From NCBI RefSeq assembly GCF_003584565.2, contig NZ_CP031010.1, forward strand, positions 1,178,001 through 1,242,000: DNA of 64,000 bases. Direction: 5' to 3'. Positions 8,560 to 18,752 of the stretch are shown here, piece by piece (the stretch's first letter is position 1; each line of letters begins with the position of its first letter). The translations under genes and the position numbers were made by a program. The notes below the pieces were generated by a model that did not search any database, was not told the origin of the DNA, and was given only the letters and a program-made list of their open reading frames with translations. The stretch comes from Alteromonas sp. RKMC-009. Its GTDB lineage: Bacteria; Pseudomonadota; Gammaproteobacteria; Enterobacterales; Alteromonadaceae.

Positions 8560-11226
8560 ATGACTAAAACATTTTTACAATTGTCGCGGCTGGCGGCCGC
8601 AATATCGGTCACAACCCTTGTGGGATGTGGCGGTGGCGCCACCACAAATACGGACGTGAATATTGTTGAGCCAACGGTACCAGTAACAGACTGGGAGTTG
8701 GTATGGAGTGATGATTTTGACGGGTCTTCTATTGACGGAAATAACTGGACTCATGAAGTCAATTGCGCCGGTGGTGGCAACAACGAATCCCAGTGCTACA
8801 CCGACAGTCCTGAAAATGCATTTGTCTCTGACGGCACGCTAAAAATTGTCGCGTTACCCGCCGCAGAAGGGGCGGAGAAGCCTTACACATCAGCCCGACT
8901 CGTTACACAGTACAAAGCAGACTTTAAATATGGCCGTTTTGAAATGCGCGCAAAGCTGCCCTCTGGTCAGGGAAGCTGGCCGGCATTCTGGATGATGCCT
9001 ACCGATTCTGTTTATGGTGGCTGGCCGCGAAGTGGTGAAATCGACATCATGGAAGCGGTTAATCTGAAAGCCATGGACGCCGACGGTAACCCGGAAGCAA
9101 ACATTCACGGTACCCTGCATTACGGCAGTGAGTGGCCGAATAACAAATACAGTGGTAAGGCCTATAAGTTACCGGACGGCGCTAATCCAGCTGACGATTT
9201 CCATACTTATGCGGTGGAATGGCAGGAAGGCGAAATTCGCTGGTATATGGATGATTACCTGTACGCCACACAGCGAAAGTCAACGGTGCGTTACAACAGC
9301 AAAGGCGAAGCGACCGGTCTGGCGCATCGTGGCTGGTATACCGAATACTTCGATCAAACCAGCGGCGAATTACAGAACTACTACACCAATGCACCCTTCG
9401 ATCAGGAGTTCTTCATGATCCTGAATCTGGCGGTGGGCGGCGACTGGCCATCTAACGTGAATGAGCTGGGTATCGACCCGGAAGCCTTCACGGAAGGACA
9501 AACGTACGAAATCGATTATGTGCATGTTTATCAATGTTCAACTAATCCGGATACCGGTAAAGGCTGTGAAACTGTGCGCCCCGGCTATGACTCTACAGAT
9601 GATGCTCTGGTAGAAGGTGAAGCGCCCATTCCTTCACCACCTTCCAGCGGTGTGGCACAGAACCTGACCATCTTTGGTGGTACCGATAATCCGAACTGGC
9701 CAGCATGGGACTGCTGTGGTGGCTCAACGCCTGCCATCGTCGACGATGCCGAAAAAGGTGACGTTTACGAATTCTCTATTGGCGCAACACCAACTGTAAT
9801 GGGGTTCGTCAGTCGCAGTACCTTTATTACCGATCCAAACGGTCAGGCAACCCCTTTTGACGGTGCGCCTATGGTGGAAACCGGCAGTGTAAAGTTTGAT
9901 TTGAAAGTCACGTCGCTGCCTTCTGAAGCCAGTGCTGCCTGGCTGTTCAAAATTGAAAGCTCAGAAGGGTCAACCGCTGTAGAGTTTCCACTGGCAACCG
10001 GCTACACGGGCCCGAATGAATCTGCCGGCGATATGCCGGAAGAGGGCGTGTGGGAAACTTATGAATTTCCGCTTTCCATGCTCGATGAAGCTGGCCTGGA
10101 TGTGAGCGCCATTGACGTCATTATGGTGTTCCCTGCCTGGGGCGCGGGTGACGGAGCAACTTACCGCCTGACCAACGTGGAAATTTCTGCAGAATCCAGC
10201 TACCCGGAACTGGTGATTTTTGAAGATGCTACAAACCCTAACTGGCCTATGTGGGACTGCTGCGGCGGCTCAACCCCTACAGAAGAAATGGATGACGATG
10301 CCCACGGCCTGACCGCTGAATTCCGTATCGGTGCCGAACCTACTGTAATGGGCTTTATTACCCGTCCCGCTGACGGTGGCGGTGACACCCCGTTCGACGC
10401 CACTGCACTGGCAGACGGCGGCCTGCTGCAGTTCGATATGCGTGTTGTGAGCTTGCCAAACGATGCCTCTGCAGCCTGGTTATTTAAGGTGGAATCTAAC
10501 GGTGCTTCTACGGCCATTGAATTACCCATCACAGAAAGTGTGGAAGGGGAAGCGCCGGTTGAAGGCGAGTGGCAAACCTACACCTTCCCCATTGCTGACC
10601 TGCAGGCCGGTGGTCTGGATATCAGTGCCATTGACGTGATCATGGTGTTCCCGGCCTGGGGCGCCGGTGAAGGTGCGGCATATCGTATCGACAATATGAA
10701 ACTCTATCACCCGGGTGCCGGTGCGGCAGCAGGTTTAACCCTTTTTGCTGATACCGCCGCTGACATGTGGAGCGTGTGGGATTGCTGTGGCGGTTCTACT
10801 CCGACAATAGAAGCCGATGATGATGCCCACGGTGACGTAGCCGAATTCCGTATCGGCGGTACCCCGACGGTAATGGGCTTCCTGGCAGATGATGAGGTGT
10901 CTTTCGATGCTACAGCACTTCTTACCACAGGCGCTGTCCGCTTTGAAATGAAAGTGACTTCCATGCCTGCTGACAGCACAGCGCCCTGGCTGTTTAAGAT
11001 TGAATCTACCGGTGCTGCCACTGCCGTTGAGTTGCCGCTGTCGGAAAGCCTTGAAGGCGTCGATCCGGTAGCCGGCGAATGGCAAACCTATACCTTCCCG
11101 CTGCAAACGCTGTCTGATCTTGGTCTCGATGTGTCAGACATCAACGTGGTGATGGTGTTCCCGGCATGGGGACAGGGTGACGGCGCGGTTTACCGCATCG
11201 ATAACGCAGAAATTGCAGCGCAATAA
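8560..11226 (+). CDS. GH16 laminarinase lipoprotein with three tandem C-terminal modules
   Basis: An 888-residue surface or periplasmic endo-beta-1,3-glucanase candidate. The lipobox is TLVGC, with Cys23 as the lipidated residue. The GH16 catalytic domain covers about 45-335 and carries the E-x-D-x-x-E active site as GEIDIMEAV (nucleophile about Glu160, acid/base about Glu165). After a Pro/Ser linker come three tandem modules of about 170-180 residues (9661-10200, 10204-10725, 10729-11223). Each begins with a W-DCCGGSTP motif and contains PTVMGF, AxWLFKxES and a VMVFPAWG segment. I read them as beta-sandwich, carbohydrate-binding-like domains, but I do not recognise the family. It is first in an operon with the TonB receptor 63 bp downstream, under two LacI operators. 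Confidence 0.88.
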   Translation: MTKTFLQLSRLAAAISVTTLVGCGGGATTNTDVNIVEPTVPVTDWELVWSDDFDGSSIDGNNWTHEVNCAGGGNNESQCYTDSPENAFVSDGTLKIVALPAAEGAEKPYTSARLVTQYKADFKYGRFEMRAKLPSGQGSWPAFWMMPTDSVYGGWPRSGEIDIMEAVNLKAMDADGNPEANIHGTLHYGSEWPNNKYSGKAYKLPDGANPADDFHTYAVEWQEGEIRWYMDDYLYATQRKSTVRYNSKGEATGLAHRGWYTEYFDQTSGELQNYYTNAPFDQEFFMILNLAVGGDWPSNVNELGIDPEAFTEGQTYEIDYVHVYQCSTNPDTGKGCETVRPGYDSTDDALVEGEAPIPSPPSSGVAQNLTIFGGTDNPNWPAWDCCGGSTPAIVDDAEKGDVYEFSIGATPTVMGFVSRSTFITDPNGQATPFDGAPMVETGSVKFDLKVTSLPSEASAAWLFKIESSEGSTAVEFPLATGYTGPNESAGDMPEEGVWETYEFPLSMLDEAGLDVSAIDVIMVFPAWGAGDGATYRLTNVEISAESSYPELVIFEDATNPNWPMWDCCGGSTPTEEMDDDAHGLTAEFRIGAEPTVMGFITRPADGGGDTPFDATALADGGLLQFDMRVVSLPNDASAAWLFKVESNGASTAIELPITESVEGEAPVEGEWQTYTFPIADLQAGGLDISAIDVIMVFPAWGAGEGAAYRIDNMKLYHPGAGAAAGLTLFADTAADMWSVWDCCGGSTPTIEADDDAHGDVAEFRIGGTPTVMGFLADDEVSFDATALLTTGAVRFEMKVTSMPADSTAPWLFKIESTGAATAVELPLSESLEGVDPVAGEWQTYTFPLQTLSDLGLDVSDINVVMVFPAWGQGDGAVYRIDNAEIAAQ

Positions 11227-11289
11227 CAAAGCCTCCGGCTAAGCCATACCGGCTCGCCGGAACAATTGATTATGATGAGTAGGTCAACT

Positions 11290-14232
11290 ATGAAAAACAA
11301 TACATTTAAAAAGACCCGGGTCGCCACATCAATGGCTTTGTTACTGGGTACAACAAGCATGTTCAGCGCGCAGGCACAGGAAGTTGAAGCCGCTGCTGAC
11401 GAAAGCATGGAAGTCATTCAGGTTAAGGGGATCCGCGGCTCACTGATGCGCTCTCAGGATCTGAAGCGCAATTCCAGCGGTGTCGTCGATGCCATTTCCG
11501 CCGAAGAACTGGGTAAATTTCCGGATACCAACCTTGCGGAAGCGTTACAGCGTATTACCGGTGTCACCATCAGCCGTGCAAACGGTGAAGGTAGTCAGAT
11601 CACCGTACGGGGTTTTGGCCCTGAATTTAACCTGATTACCCTGAATGGCCGTCAGATGCCGGGCACCGGCTTCACTCGCTCTTACGACTTACAGAACCTG
11701 TCTTCTGAAGGAGTAAAAACCCTGGAGCTGCAGAAAACTGCACGGGCGGAAAACCCCAGTGGTGGTCTTGGCGCAACGGTAAATATTCTGACTATGCGCC
11801 CAATGGATAATCCGGGTCAGCAATTCTCAGTGTCTGCTAAAGGCATTATGGACACCTCTAACGAGGAAGGCAGTGATATTACGCCTGAAGTGGCCGGCGT
11901 GTTCACAAACACCTTTGCTGACGATATGTTCGGTATCGGCATTTCGGTATCTCACCAGGAACGTGATTTCCGTCAGCAATCAGCCAGCATTCAGGGGTGG
12001 GTGCTTGTGCCCGACGAGGATTTACCCGAACTGGACCCATCCATGGTAGTGGATAACCGTTCTGTCATTACCGATGCGGCATTCTTTCCTAAAGATCTGA
12101 ACTTTGGCTTTGCCGATGTTCAGCGTGAACGTACCAATGCACAGGTCACGTTCCAGTTCCGCCCTACCGATAATTTCACGGCAACGGTGGATTACACCGC
12201 ATCAGACGCCGTCACCGGCACTAACAGCTTTGGTTGGGGGATTTGGAACAACTTCGGGCCGAATATTAATTCCTATGAACTGGACGAAAATGGCACTGCA
12301 TTGTATGCCGATATTGCCGGTGATGACGGTTCTGCTACAGCCAGCCGTAACACCACCGAGGTGAATGCCCGCTCTCTGGGTGTAAATCTTGAGTGGCAAA
12401 TCACTGATGATTGGGAAGTATCAGTGGATTATCACGACTCCTACAATCAGATTGATAATGGCAAGGACAAAGGGTTAGGCGGCAGTGGCCAGGTCATTCT
12501 TGGCTCCGATCAGCTGATTTCCAAAGTGTACGATTATCGGGAAGGTGATATTCCCAGCTATTACATCAATTGGAATAACGGCACCAACGAGCTGATGCCC
12601 GGTGAAATTGATTCTAACTTCAGTCAGTTTACCCGTAATCAGGGCCGTTCGGACATTGAACAGCTACAAATCGACAGTACCTGGTATAACTCGGTTTTTG
12701 ACAGCATTCCACTGGTGAAGGTCGACTTTGGTTATGCCCGTACCGAACAGTCGTTGGGGGCAACGGACGCATGGGGTGGATTACGTGGCGGCCCCGGCTT
12801 CAGTCCGTCCTATACTGAAATTTTCCCGGATAGCATGTTTACCCGCCATGATACCGGTGATTTCCTGGATGCATTCAGTGGCGGCGGTGATGCGCTGAAT
12901 CCTAATTATTTTTACACCTACAGCTTTGACGAAGCGATCACCCGGCAGTTGGCTTACCTTACGGCAGACGTGACCGGTGACAGCAACGTTTACTCCATCG
13001 ATCCGTTCTTTAATGCGCCAACGGTGAACTTTGTCGAAGAGATCACCGATTCTGTTTACGTACAGACAGAGTGGGATTTTGATATTGGTGAATTCTATGT
13101 GCAGGTAAATGCCGGTGTGCGCTACGAAGAAACTGAAGTGCCCAGTTCCGCGCAGGTGCGGGTGCCGACGCAGGTAAACTGGGTCGCACCTTCTGAGTGG
13201 ATCACTGAATATCAGTCGGAACTTATCCTGCAGGATTTCACCGGTGAATACGACATTCTGCTGCCCATGTTCGACATTAAAGTGGACGTAACAGAAGATG
13301 TCGTCGCCCGTTTCTCATGGGGTAAATCGATAACCCGTGCGCCTATTGGCTTGCTGCAAGGAGGCCGTGCATTTAGTGGCAGCCCCAAAATTGGTGCCCG
13401 TACCGCGTCTGAAGGTAACACCGGCCTGAAACCTTACGAGTCGCAAAACCTCGATTTGTCAGTGGAATGGTATTACAGCGAAGACAGCTATGCCTCCGTC
13501 GGCCTGTTCCGCAAGAAGGTGAGTGAGTATATCGAGACCACCGGGGGCGATCAGACCTTCGAAGGGCTGCGTGATATTTACCAGGGACCGCGGTGGAACG
13601 AAGCCGTTGCGGCTCTTGAAGCTGATGGTGTGCAGGCCACAGACAGTGCCATTTTCCAGTATTTTCAGGATAACGGCTACGCTAACGCAGAAGGTGTTGT
13701 TGAGCCAAACGCTGATGATCCACTGATCACCTGGCGTGTTACCAAGCCGCGTAACCTGCCGGATTCCCGCACTGTGGATGGTATTGAACTGGCCGTTCAG
13801 CATACTTTCGGTGAAACCGGCTTTGGGGTTGGAGTGAACGGTACGCTGGTTGACGGTGATGTGAAGTATGACCCCTATATTCTCGAAAGCGGTCAGAACC
13901 CGCTGGTGGGTATCGGTGATTCTGCCAACTTCCAGATGTTCTACGAAAAAGAAGCGTTGTCGGTAAAAGTGACTTATGCATGGCGTGCAGGCTATCTGCA
14001 GGGCATGGGACAGGCACAGGGTTCATCTGATGTACCACCAACACAGGCAGACTCTTTCGGTCAGTGGGACTTCAGCATCAACTACGATTTCAACGAACAT
14101 TTCACCGTGTTTGTTGAAGGCGTAAATGTAAATAACGAGACTGAACGTGGCTACGGCCGTTTTGAGGAACAATTCCTTTACGCCCATCAATATGGTCCGC
14201 GTTATACCCTCGGTGCCCGGTATACGTTCTGA
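11290..14232 (+). CDS. TonB-dependent receptor (Xanthomonas/Caulobacter-type), laminarin oligosaccharide uptake
   Basis: A 980-residue outer-membrane receptor. A signal peptide (ends near SAQAQ) is followed by a TonB box-like stretch (MEVIQVKG), the plug domain (DTNLAEALQRITGVTISR, VRGFGPEFNLITLNGR), a long 22-strand barrel, and a terminal aromatic strand ending YTLGARYTF. The N-terminal pattern IRGSLMRSQDLKRNSSGVVDAISAEELGKFPD is that of the TIGR01782 carbohydrate receptor subfamily. The start is taken at MKNNTFKK. Co-transcription with the GH16 gene and the terminator directly after it suggest a two-gene operon for binding and importing beta-glucan oligosaccharides. Confidence 0.9.
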   Translation: MKNNTFKKTRVATSMALLLGTTSMFSAQAQEVEAAADESMEVIQVKGIRGSLMRSQDLKRNSSGVVDAISAEELGKFPDTNLAEALQRITGVTISRANGEGSQITVRGFGPEFNLITLNGRQMPGTGFTRSYDLQNLSSEGVKTLELQKTARAENPSGGLGATVNILTMRPMDNPGQQFSVSAKGIMDTSNEEGSDITPEVAGVFTNTFADDMFGIGISVSHQERDFRQQSASIQGWVLVPDEDLPELDPSMVVDNRSVITDAAFFPKDLNFGFADVQRERTNAQVTFQFRPTDNFTATVDYTASDAVTGTNSFGWGIWNNFGPNINSYELDENGTALYADIAGDDGSATASRNTTEVNARSLGVNLEWQITDDWEVSVDYHDSYNQIDNGKDKGLGGSGQVILGSDQLISKVYDYREGDIPSYYINWNNGTNELMPGEIDSNFSQFTRNQGRSDIEQLQIDSTWYNSVFDSIPLVKVDFGYARTEQSLGATDAWGGLRGGPGFSPSYTEIFPDSMFTRHDTGDFLDAFSGGGDALNPNYFYTYSFDEAITRQLAYLTADVTGDSNVYSIDPFFNAPTVNFVEEITDSVYVQTEWDFDIGEFYVQVNAGVRYEETEVPSSAQVRVPTQVNWVAPSEWITEYQSELILQDFTGEYDILLPMFDIKVDVTEDVVARFSWGKSITRAPIGLLQGGRAFSGSPKIGARTASEGNTGLKPYESQNLDLSVEWYYSEDSYASVGLFRKKVSEYIETTGGDQTFEGLRDIYQGPRWNEAVAALEADGVQATDSAIFQYFQDNGYANAEGVVEPNADDPLITWRVTKPRNLPDSRTVDGIELAVQHTFGETGFGVGVNGTLVDGDVKYDPYILESGQNPLVGIGDSANFQMFYEKEALSVKVTYAWRAGYLQGMGQAQGSSDVPPTQADSFGQWDFSINYDFNEHFTVFVEGVNVNNETERGYGRFEEQFLYAHQYGPRYTLGARYTF

Positions 14233-14259
14233 TAAAAACAACAGGACCACATTTGTTCA

Positions 14260-14292
14260 GGCCGCATTGCATTTTGCTTTGCGGCCTTTTTT
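14260..14292 (+). terminator. Rho-independent terminator of GH16-TonB receptor operon
   Basis: A stem GGCCGCA (14260-14266) / TGCGGCC (14280-14286), a 13-base loop, then six T. It lies 28 bp after the receptor stop codon. Confidence 0.85.
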
Positions 14293-14307
14293 ATATGCAA
14301 AGCCTTT

Positions 14308-14814
14308 TCAGAATACTTCTCCGTTAGCGTCCATTTCGGTGAGATAAACCCTTACATCAAACTCTAACTGGTGGTAGTCCGGCTGCATATGGCGGCAAAG
14401 CTGGTAGAAGGCTTTGTTATGATCTTTTTCTTTAAGGTGAGCCAGTTCGTGCACCACTATCATATTCAAAAAGGGCTCAGGCGTATTTTTGAATAAATCG
14501 CTGACCCGCAGTTCGTTTTTACTTTTCAGCTTCCCGCCCTGATTTCTCGCTACATAGGAGTGCAACCCCAGCGCGTGATTCACGATATGAATTCTACCGT
14601 CGTAAACGACTTTGCTTAATGGCTGGGTTTTCTTCATGTAACGGTTTTTGATGTCCATGGCGTACTCACGCAAATCACGGTCATTGTTAATGTTGTGCAC
14701 GGACGGGTAACGGGAGCGGAGCCAGTCGCCCAACTGATTGTTGTCGATGAGGTGGCGGATCTGATCCTGAAGATGTTGAGGGTAATGAGATAAATAGGTC
14801 AGTGGCCGGGACAT
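14308..14814 (-). CDS. YgjP-like M48-type metallopeptidase (DUF45)
   Basis: A 168-residue protein with the zinc-binding signature HELAHLKEKDHNKAFY (HExxH plus a downstream His), characteristic of the YgjP/SprT-like DUF45 group. The start is set at MSRPLTYL; the 21 codons upstream in frame do not look coding. No signal sequence is seen. It is a single gene, convergent with the TonB receptor operon. The substrate is unknown; peptidase activity is inferred from the motif only. Confidence 0.85.
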   Translation of the reverse strand: MSRPLTYLSHYPQHLQDQIRHLIDNNQLGDWLRSRYPSVHNINNDRDLREYAMDIKNRYMKKTQPLSKVVYDGRIHIVNHALGLHSYVARNQGGKLKSKNELRVSDLFKNTPEPFLNMIVVHELAHLKEKDHNKAFYQLCRHMQPDYHQLEFDVRVYLTEMDANGEVF

Positions 14815-14999
14815 GATGAATGCATAAATAATAGTGTGGCGGTCAGTATACAACATGATTAACCGCACACCATGCATCCGGCTTTGATTATGCGGATCTG
14901 CGGCTGAATATTAAACCTTTGACAGGATTTTACTATGGATAGATGGAGCAGGAGTGAATGGATGGTAGACTGTGCGCCGGGCATTACGGGAAGCGACGT

Positions 15000-17369
15000 A
15001 TGAATTGGTTTAGTAAGGGGAAGGCGGCATTGATGCTGGCTGTTTTAATCGCCGGAGTGGCAATCTGGCAATGGTCTGCAGCAGAAGCGCCACTATTTGA
15101 TAACCCTGATACGGTTGCGGCGACGGAACCCTTACCGGCACAATTCTTTGAGCATGAGGTCAGCCCGGTTTTGACGAAGCGTTGCGTGGTATGTCACGCC
15201 TGCTACGACGCACCTTGTCAGCTTAAAATGACAGCGCCGGAAGGTATTGCCCGCGGAGCGAATAAAGAGAAGGTTTACGAAGGTACCCGCTTAACTGCTG
15301 CACAGCCAAACCGGTTATTTATCGATGCGCATTCTGAAGACGCCTGGCGCAAGCGTGGCTTCTTTTCTGTTTTACCTGATGAAGACAGCGACGTTGTACA
15401 GGAAACGCAAACCTCTGTGCTGGCGCAGATGCTGTTATTAAAGCGGGCCAATCCGCAACCTGATACCACCCACCTTGGAGACGGTTTCGATATCAGCTTA
15501 AACAGAGAGCAGCAATGTCCGACACTTGATGAAATGGGGCGTTATATTGCAGACCAGCCGCTTGGGGGCATGCCTTACGCGTTACCGGGCCTGAATGCTG
15601 AAGAAGAACTGACACTGCTAAGATGGCTGCAGCACAATGCACCCTTATCTGAATCTCCTTCGTTAGACGAAAAGACTGTCGCTAAAGTATCGGAGCTGGA
15701 AACGTGGCTGAATGCAGACAACAACAAAGCGAAATTGTCTGCGCGATATATTTATGAGCATCTGTTCACCACCCATTTGTACTTTGACGGCCTGAGTCCC
15801 GAAGGCGAAACACCACAGTTTTTTGATCTTGTGCGGTCAGCCACGCCGCCGGGTAAACCGCTTTCGGTCATCGCAACCCGCCGGCCCTTCGACGACCCCG
15901 GTGTTGAGCGGGTGTGGTACAGGCTCCAGCCTGTGTTCTCAACCATTGTCAGCAAAACCCATCAGCCGTATGTGATTGATGACGATTTACGGGCTAAATG
16001 GCAGGCCTGGTTTGTGGATGCAGAATTTGATGTGCCGGCATTACCCTCTTATAAACCGGATGTAGCGGCAAACCCTCTCACATCCTTCACTTTGTTACCG
16101 GTGAAAAGCCGGTACCGTTTCATGCTGGAGCGGGCACAAAATACCATCATGGGGTATATCAAAGGGCCCGTTTGCCGTGGTCAGGTAGCGCTGAATGTCA
16201 TCAATGATCGTTTCTGGGTGTTCTTTGTCGATCCGGAAGTGGCGGCTTCAGAGGAGCTTAATGAATTTTATGCCTCTCAACGGGAGAATCTGCATCTGCC
16301 GGCGGAAAAAGACAGTACTGCATTAGCAGTAAGCTGGGTGAAATACGCCCGTCGCCAGGGCGAATACATGCGTGCCAGAACAGCATTTCTTAATGAAGCG
16401 TTTAAGCAGGGTGAACACCTGAGTTTACAAAGTGTCTGGGCCGGCGACGGCAAAAATACTAACGCCAGTCTGACCGTATTTCGTCATTTCGACAACGCCA
16501 CCGTGGTGAAAGGTATGGTGGGTAAACCGCCGAAGACTGCATGGGTGATTGATTACGCACTGCTTGAGCGTATCCACTATTTGCTGGTGGCCGGATTTGA
16601 TGTGTATGGCAACTACGGCCATCAGTTGATGACAAGGCTCTACATGGATTTCCTGCGAATGGAAGGGGAATCGAATTTCCTGACATTACTGCCGCCTGAA
16701 ACCCGCCGTACCCAGTTAGCTGACTGGTATCAGCATGCCGGACCGGAACTGACAGATTACATTGAGGGTGATATCAACAGCTTTGAGCAGGACACCGGGA
16801 TTGAATATGACACCGGCAAACCCAAAGGGGAGTTGTACCGCCTTCTGGCCTCTTATCTCAAGGGTGTTCAGCCGGAGAATACAGGATTACACAGTGATGT
16901 ACTTAACGAAGAACAGCTTGCCGCGCTGGCTACCATAGACGAATTACCTGCTCAGCAAGCCACAATTATGCCGGAAATCACGATGATTATGGTGCGAAGT
17001 GACGAAAAACCGGAAGACTTCGACGTGTTCACTGTGCTGAGAAACAGCGCACACTTTAACGTAAGCAGCCTGTTTGAAGAAGATAAGAACCGTGACCACG
17101 CCAACGATTCACTGACACTGGTTCAGGGCTTTCTGGGCAGTTATCCTGATGTATTCTGGCAGGTTAATGCCTCAGATATTCCGCAGGTCGTAAAACAGTT
17201 GAGTAAAGTGAAAAACGAAAGTGACTATCAGCGTCTGTTAGATAAGGTGGGGGTACGCCGTACCAACCCTGAGTTCTGGTCATTCAGTGATGAGCTTATC
17301 AGATGGTCAGAAGCCCGTTATCCCGTTGACGGCGGTTTGCTGGATTACAACCGGTTAGAGGACCGGTAG
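15000..17369 (+). CDS. cti: Fatty acid cis/trans isomerase (periplasmic, haem-containing)
   Basis: A 789-residue exported enzyme with an N-terminal membrane or signal segment (AALMLAVLIAGVAIWQW). The cytochrome c-type haem motif CVVCH follows at about residue 65-70 within VLTKRCVVCHACYDAPCQ, the signature of Cti. These enzymes convert cis-unsaturated phospholipid acyl chains to trans without a double-bond shift, lowering membrane fluidity under solvent or heat stress. The length fits the family (about 760-800). The start MNWFSKGK has a GGAAG ribosome site. It is a single gene, ending 17 bp before convergent dgkA. Confidence 0.9.
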   Translation: MNWFSKGKAALMLAVLIAGVAIWQWSAAEAPLFDNPDTVAATEPLPAQFFEHEVSPVLTKRCVVCHACYDAPCQLKMTAPEGIARGANKEKVYEGTRLTAAQPNRLFIDAHSEDAWRKRGFFSVLPDEDSDVVQETQTSVLAQMLLLKRANPQPDTTHLGDGFDISLNREQQCPTLDEMGRYIADQPLGGMPYALPGLNAEEELTLLRWLQHNAPLSESPSLDEKTVAKVSELETWLNADNNKAKLSARYIYEHLFTTHLYFDGLSPEGETPQFFDLVRSATPPGKPLSVIATRRPFDDPGVERVWYRLQPVFSTIVSKTHQPYVIDDDLRAKWQAWFVDAEFDVPALPSYKPDVAANPLTSFTLLPVKSRYRFMLERAQNTIMGYIKGPVCRGQVALNVINDRFWVFFVDPEVAASEELNEFYASQRENLHLPAEKDSTALAVSWVKYARRQGEYMRARTAFLNEAFKQGEHLSLQSVWAGDGKNTNASLTVFRHFDNATVVKGMVGKPPKTAWVIDYALLERIHYLLVAGFDVYGNYGHQLMTRLYMDFLRMEGESNFLTLLPPETRRTQLADWYQHAGPELTDYIEGDINSFEQDTGIEYDTGKPKGELYRLLASYLKGVQPENTGLHSDVLNEEQLAALATIDELPAQQATIMPEITMIMVRSDEKPEDFDVFTVLRNSAHFNVSSLFEEDKNRDHANDSLTLVQGFLGSYPDVFWQVNASDIPQVVKQLSKVKNESDYQRLLDKVGVRRTNPEFWSFSDELIRWSEARYPVDGGLLDYNRLEDR

Positions 17370-17385
17370 GGGCATTGGCTGAATA

Positions 17386-17793
17386 TTATATCCAGCCAAT
17401 AAGCGTTACTCCCCATGCAACAGCAGCCATCGCAATTGCAACCATGACGGCTGCTGAAGCGAGATCTTTGGCGAGTCCGGACATTGGGTGTAACTCCAGT
17501 CCGATACGGTCAATGGTGACCTCAATGGCGGTATTAATAATCTCCGCAAACATGACGAACAGGACTGAAATCAGTAATAACCCTTTTTGCTGAATCGGAA
17601 TATCCCATGCTACCAATACAATAAGCGCGCCGGCCAGAAGCAGTAGCTCTTGTCTGAATGCCGCTTCATTCGTGGCTAGCCATTTGAGCGCTCGCCAGGA
17701 GTGACCGGCAGCAAGTATGATGCGTCGCATCCCGCCGGGCTTTTTCGTGTTATTGAAGTAAACAACATTGCTGGTAGATTTATTTACTGGCAT
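17386..17793 (-). CDS. dgkA: Diacylglycerol kinase
   Basis: A 135-residue integral membrane kinase. The family core LFVMFAEIINTAIEVTIDRI includes the catalytic Glu, and three predicted helices are visible. It is slightly longer at the N-terminus than E. coli DgkA (122). Its ATG overlaps the end of the eptA reading frame by 10 bp, so it is translationally linked to EptA. This makes biochemical sense: EptA transfers phosphoethanolamine from PE and leaves diacylglycerol, which DgkA phosphorylates back to phosphatidate. Confidence 0.92.
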   Translation of the reverse strand: MPVNKSTSNVVYFNNTKKPGGMRRIILAAGHSWRALKWLATNEAAFRQELLLLAGALIVLVAWDIPIQQKGLLLISVLFVMFAEIINTAIEVTIDRIGLELHPMSGLAKDLASAAVMVAIAMAAVAWGVTLIGWI

Positions 17794-18752
17794 GTGGCGA
17801 ATATATCCTGTTCAGATTGATAGGTAGTGCTGACAACGCCGGTTAAGCCCAGAAGCGTGTCATATAAATTATCCTGAGAATAAGGGCGATCTTTCAGTGA
17901 TTTTGCGCAACTTAACTTAGCCGTCATATCATCGCCGTTTCGCCAGTAAAGCATAGGGACGTGGGTTTGTTCTTCCGGCGCTAAACTGTAAGGAAAACCG
18001 TGAAGGTATAAGCCTTTTTCTCCCAATGATTCACCATGATCAGACAGGTAAAGCAACTGTGCGTTTTCCACGGCTTTAAGCTGCCCGATGATGTGACTTA
18101 AAACAAAGTCGGTATACAAAATGGTGTTGTCGTAGGTATTCGATAACTGCGTCATGTCGCAATTTTGAATATCGCTCCTCGCACAGTCAGGCGCGAAGCC
18201 GCTGAAGTCCCCGGGATACCGGCGATAGTAAGTCGGTCCGTGGGACCCTATCATATGCAAGACTATCAAACGCTTCTTCTGTGTGTTTTGTTTAAGCGTT
18301 GCCTCCAGCTGGTTAAGCAATATTGCATCCAGACAATAATCGCCGTCGCAGAAACGTTCATCCCGCGCCGGGTCGTAAGGGATTGTTTCAATGCGGCTGC
18401 AAACCCCTTTGCAGGTGCTGTTATTATCAATCCATGTCACTGAATAACCGGCTCGATGAATGATATCCAGAACATTGTCCTGGCTATGAGCTATACGGCT
18501 GTCATAGTTGTCCCGGCTTAAACGGGAAAACATACAGGGTACGCTTACGGCAGTTGCTGTTCCGCAGGAAGTAACCTGAGTAAAACTGACCACCTTCTCA
18601 TCTGATAACAGTGGGTTAGTATTTTTACTGTAGCCATTCAGACTAAAACGGTCAGCTCTGGCTGTTTCGCCCACCACCATGACGATAGTGTCGGGTAAGT
18701 CCCCGGTGTTTTCAGCAAGGGTGGGCTTACTGTCTAAAATACGATAGGGCAA
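17784..18752 (-). pseudogene. eptA: eptA 3' part: phosphoethanolamine transferase catalytic domain (frameshifted)
   Basis: 322 residues of the alkaline-phosphatase-fold catalytic domain of lipid A phosphoethanolamine transferase. The metal site VVGETARADRFSLNGY, the nucleophile Thr segment SCGTATAVSVPCMF and the SDHGESLG metal ligands are all intact. Continuous homology runs into the upstream membrane half, but the frame changes at a run of six C (minus strand). Adding one C restores a single 534-residue protein, close to E. coli EptA (547). The frame itself could start only at a TTG that lacks a membrane anchor. Sequencing error, phase variation or ribosomal slippage are all possible. Confidence 0.85.
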
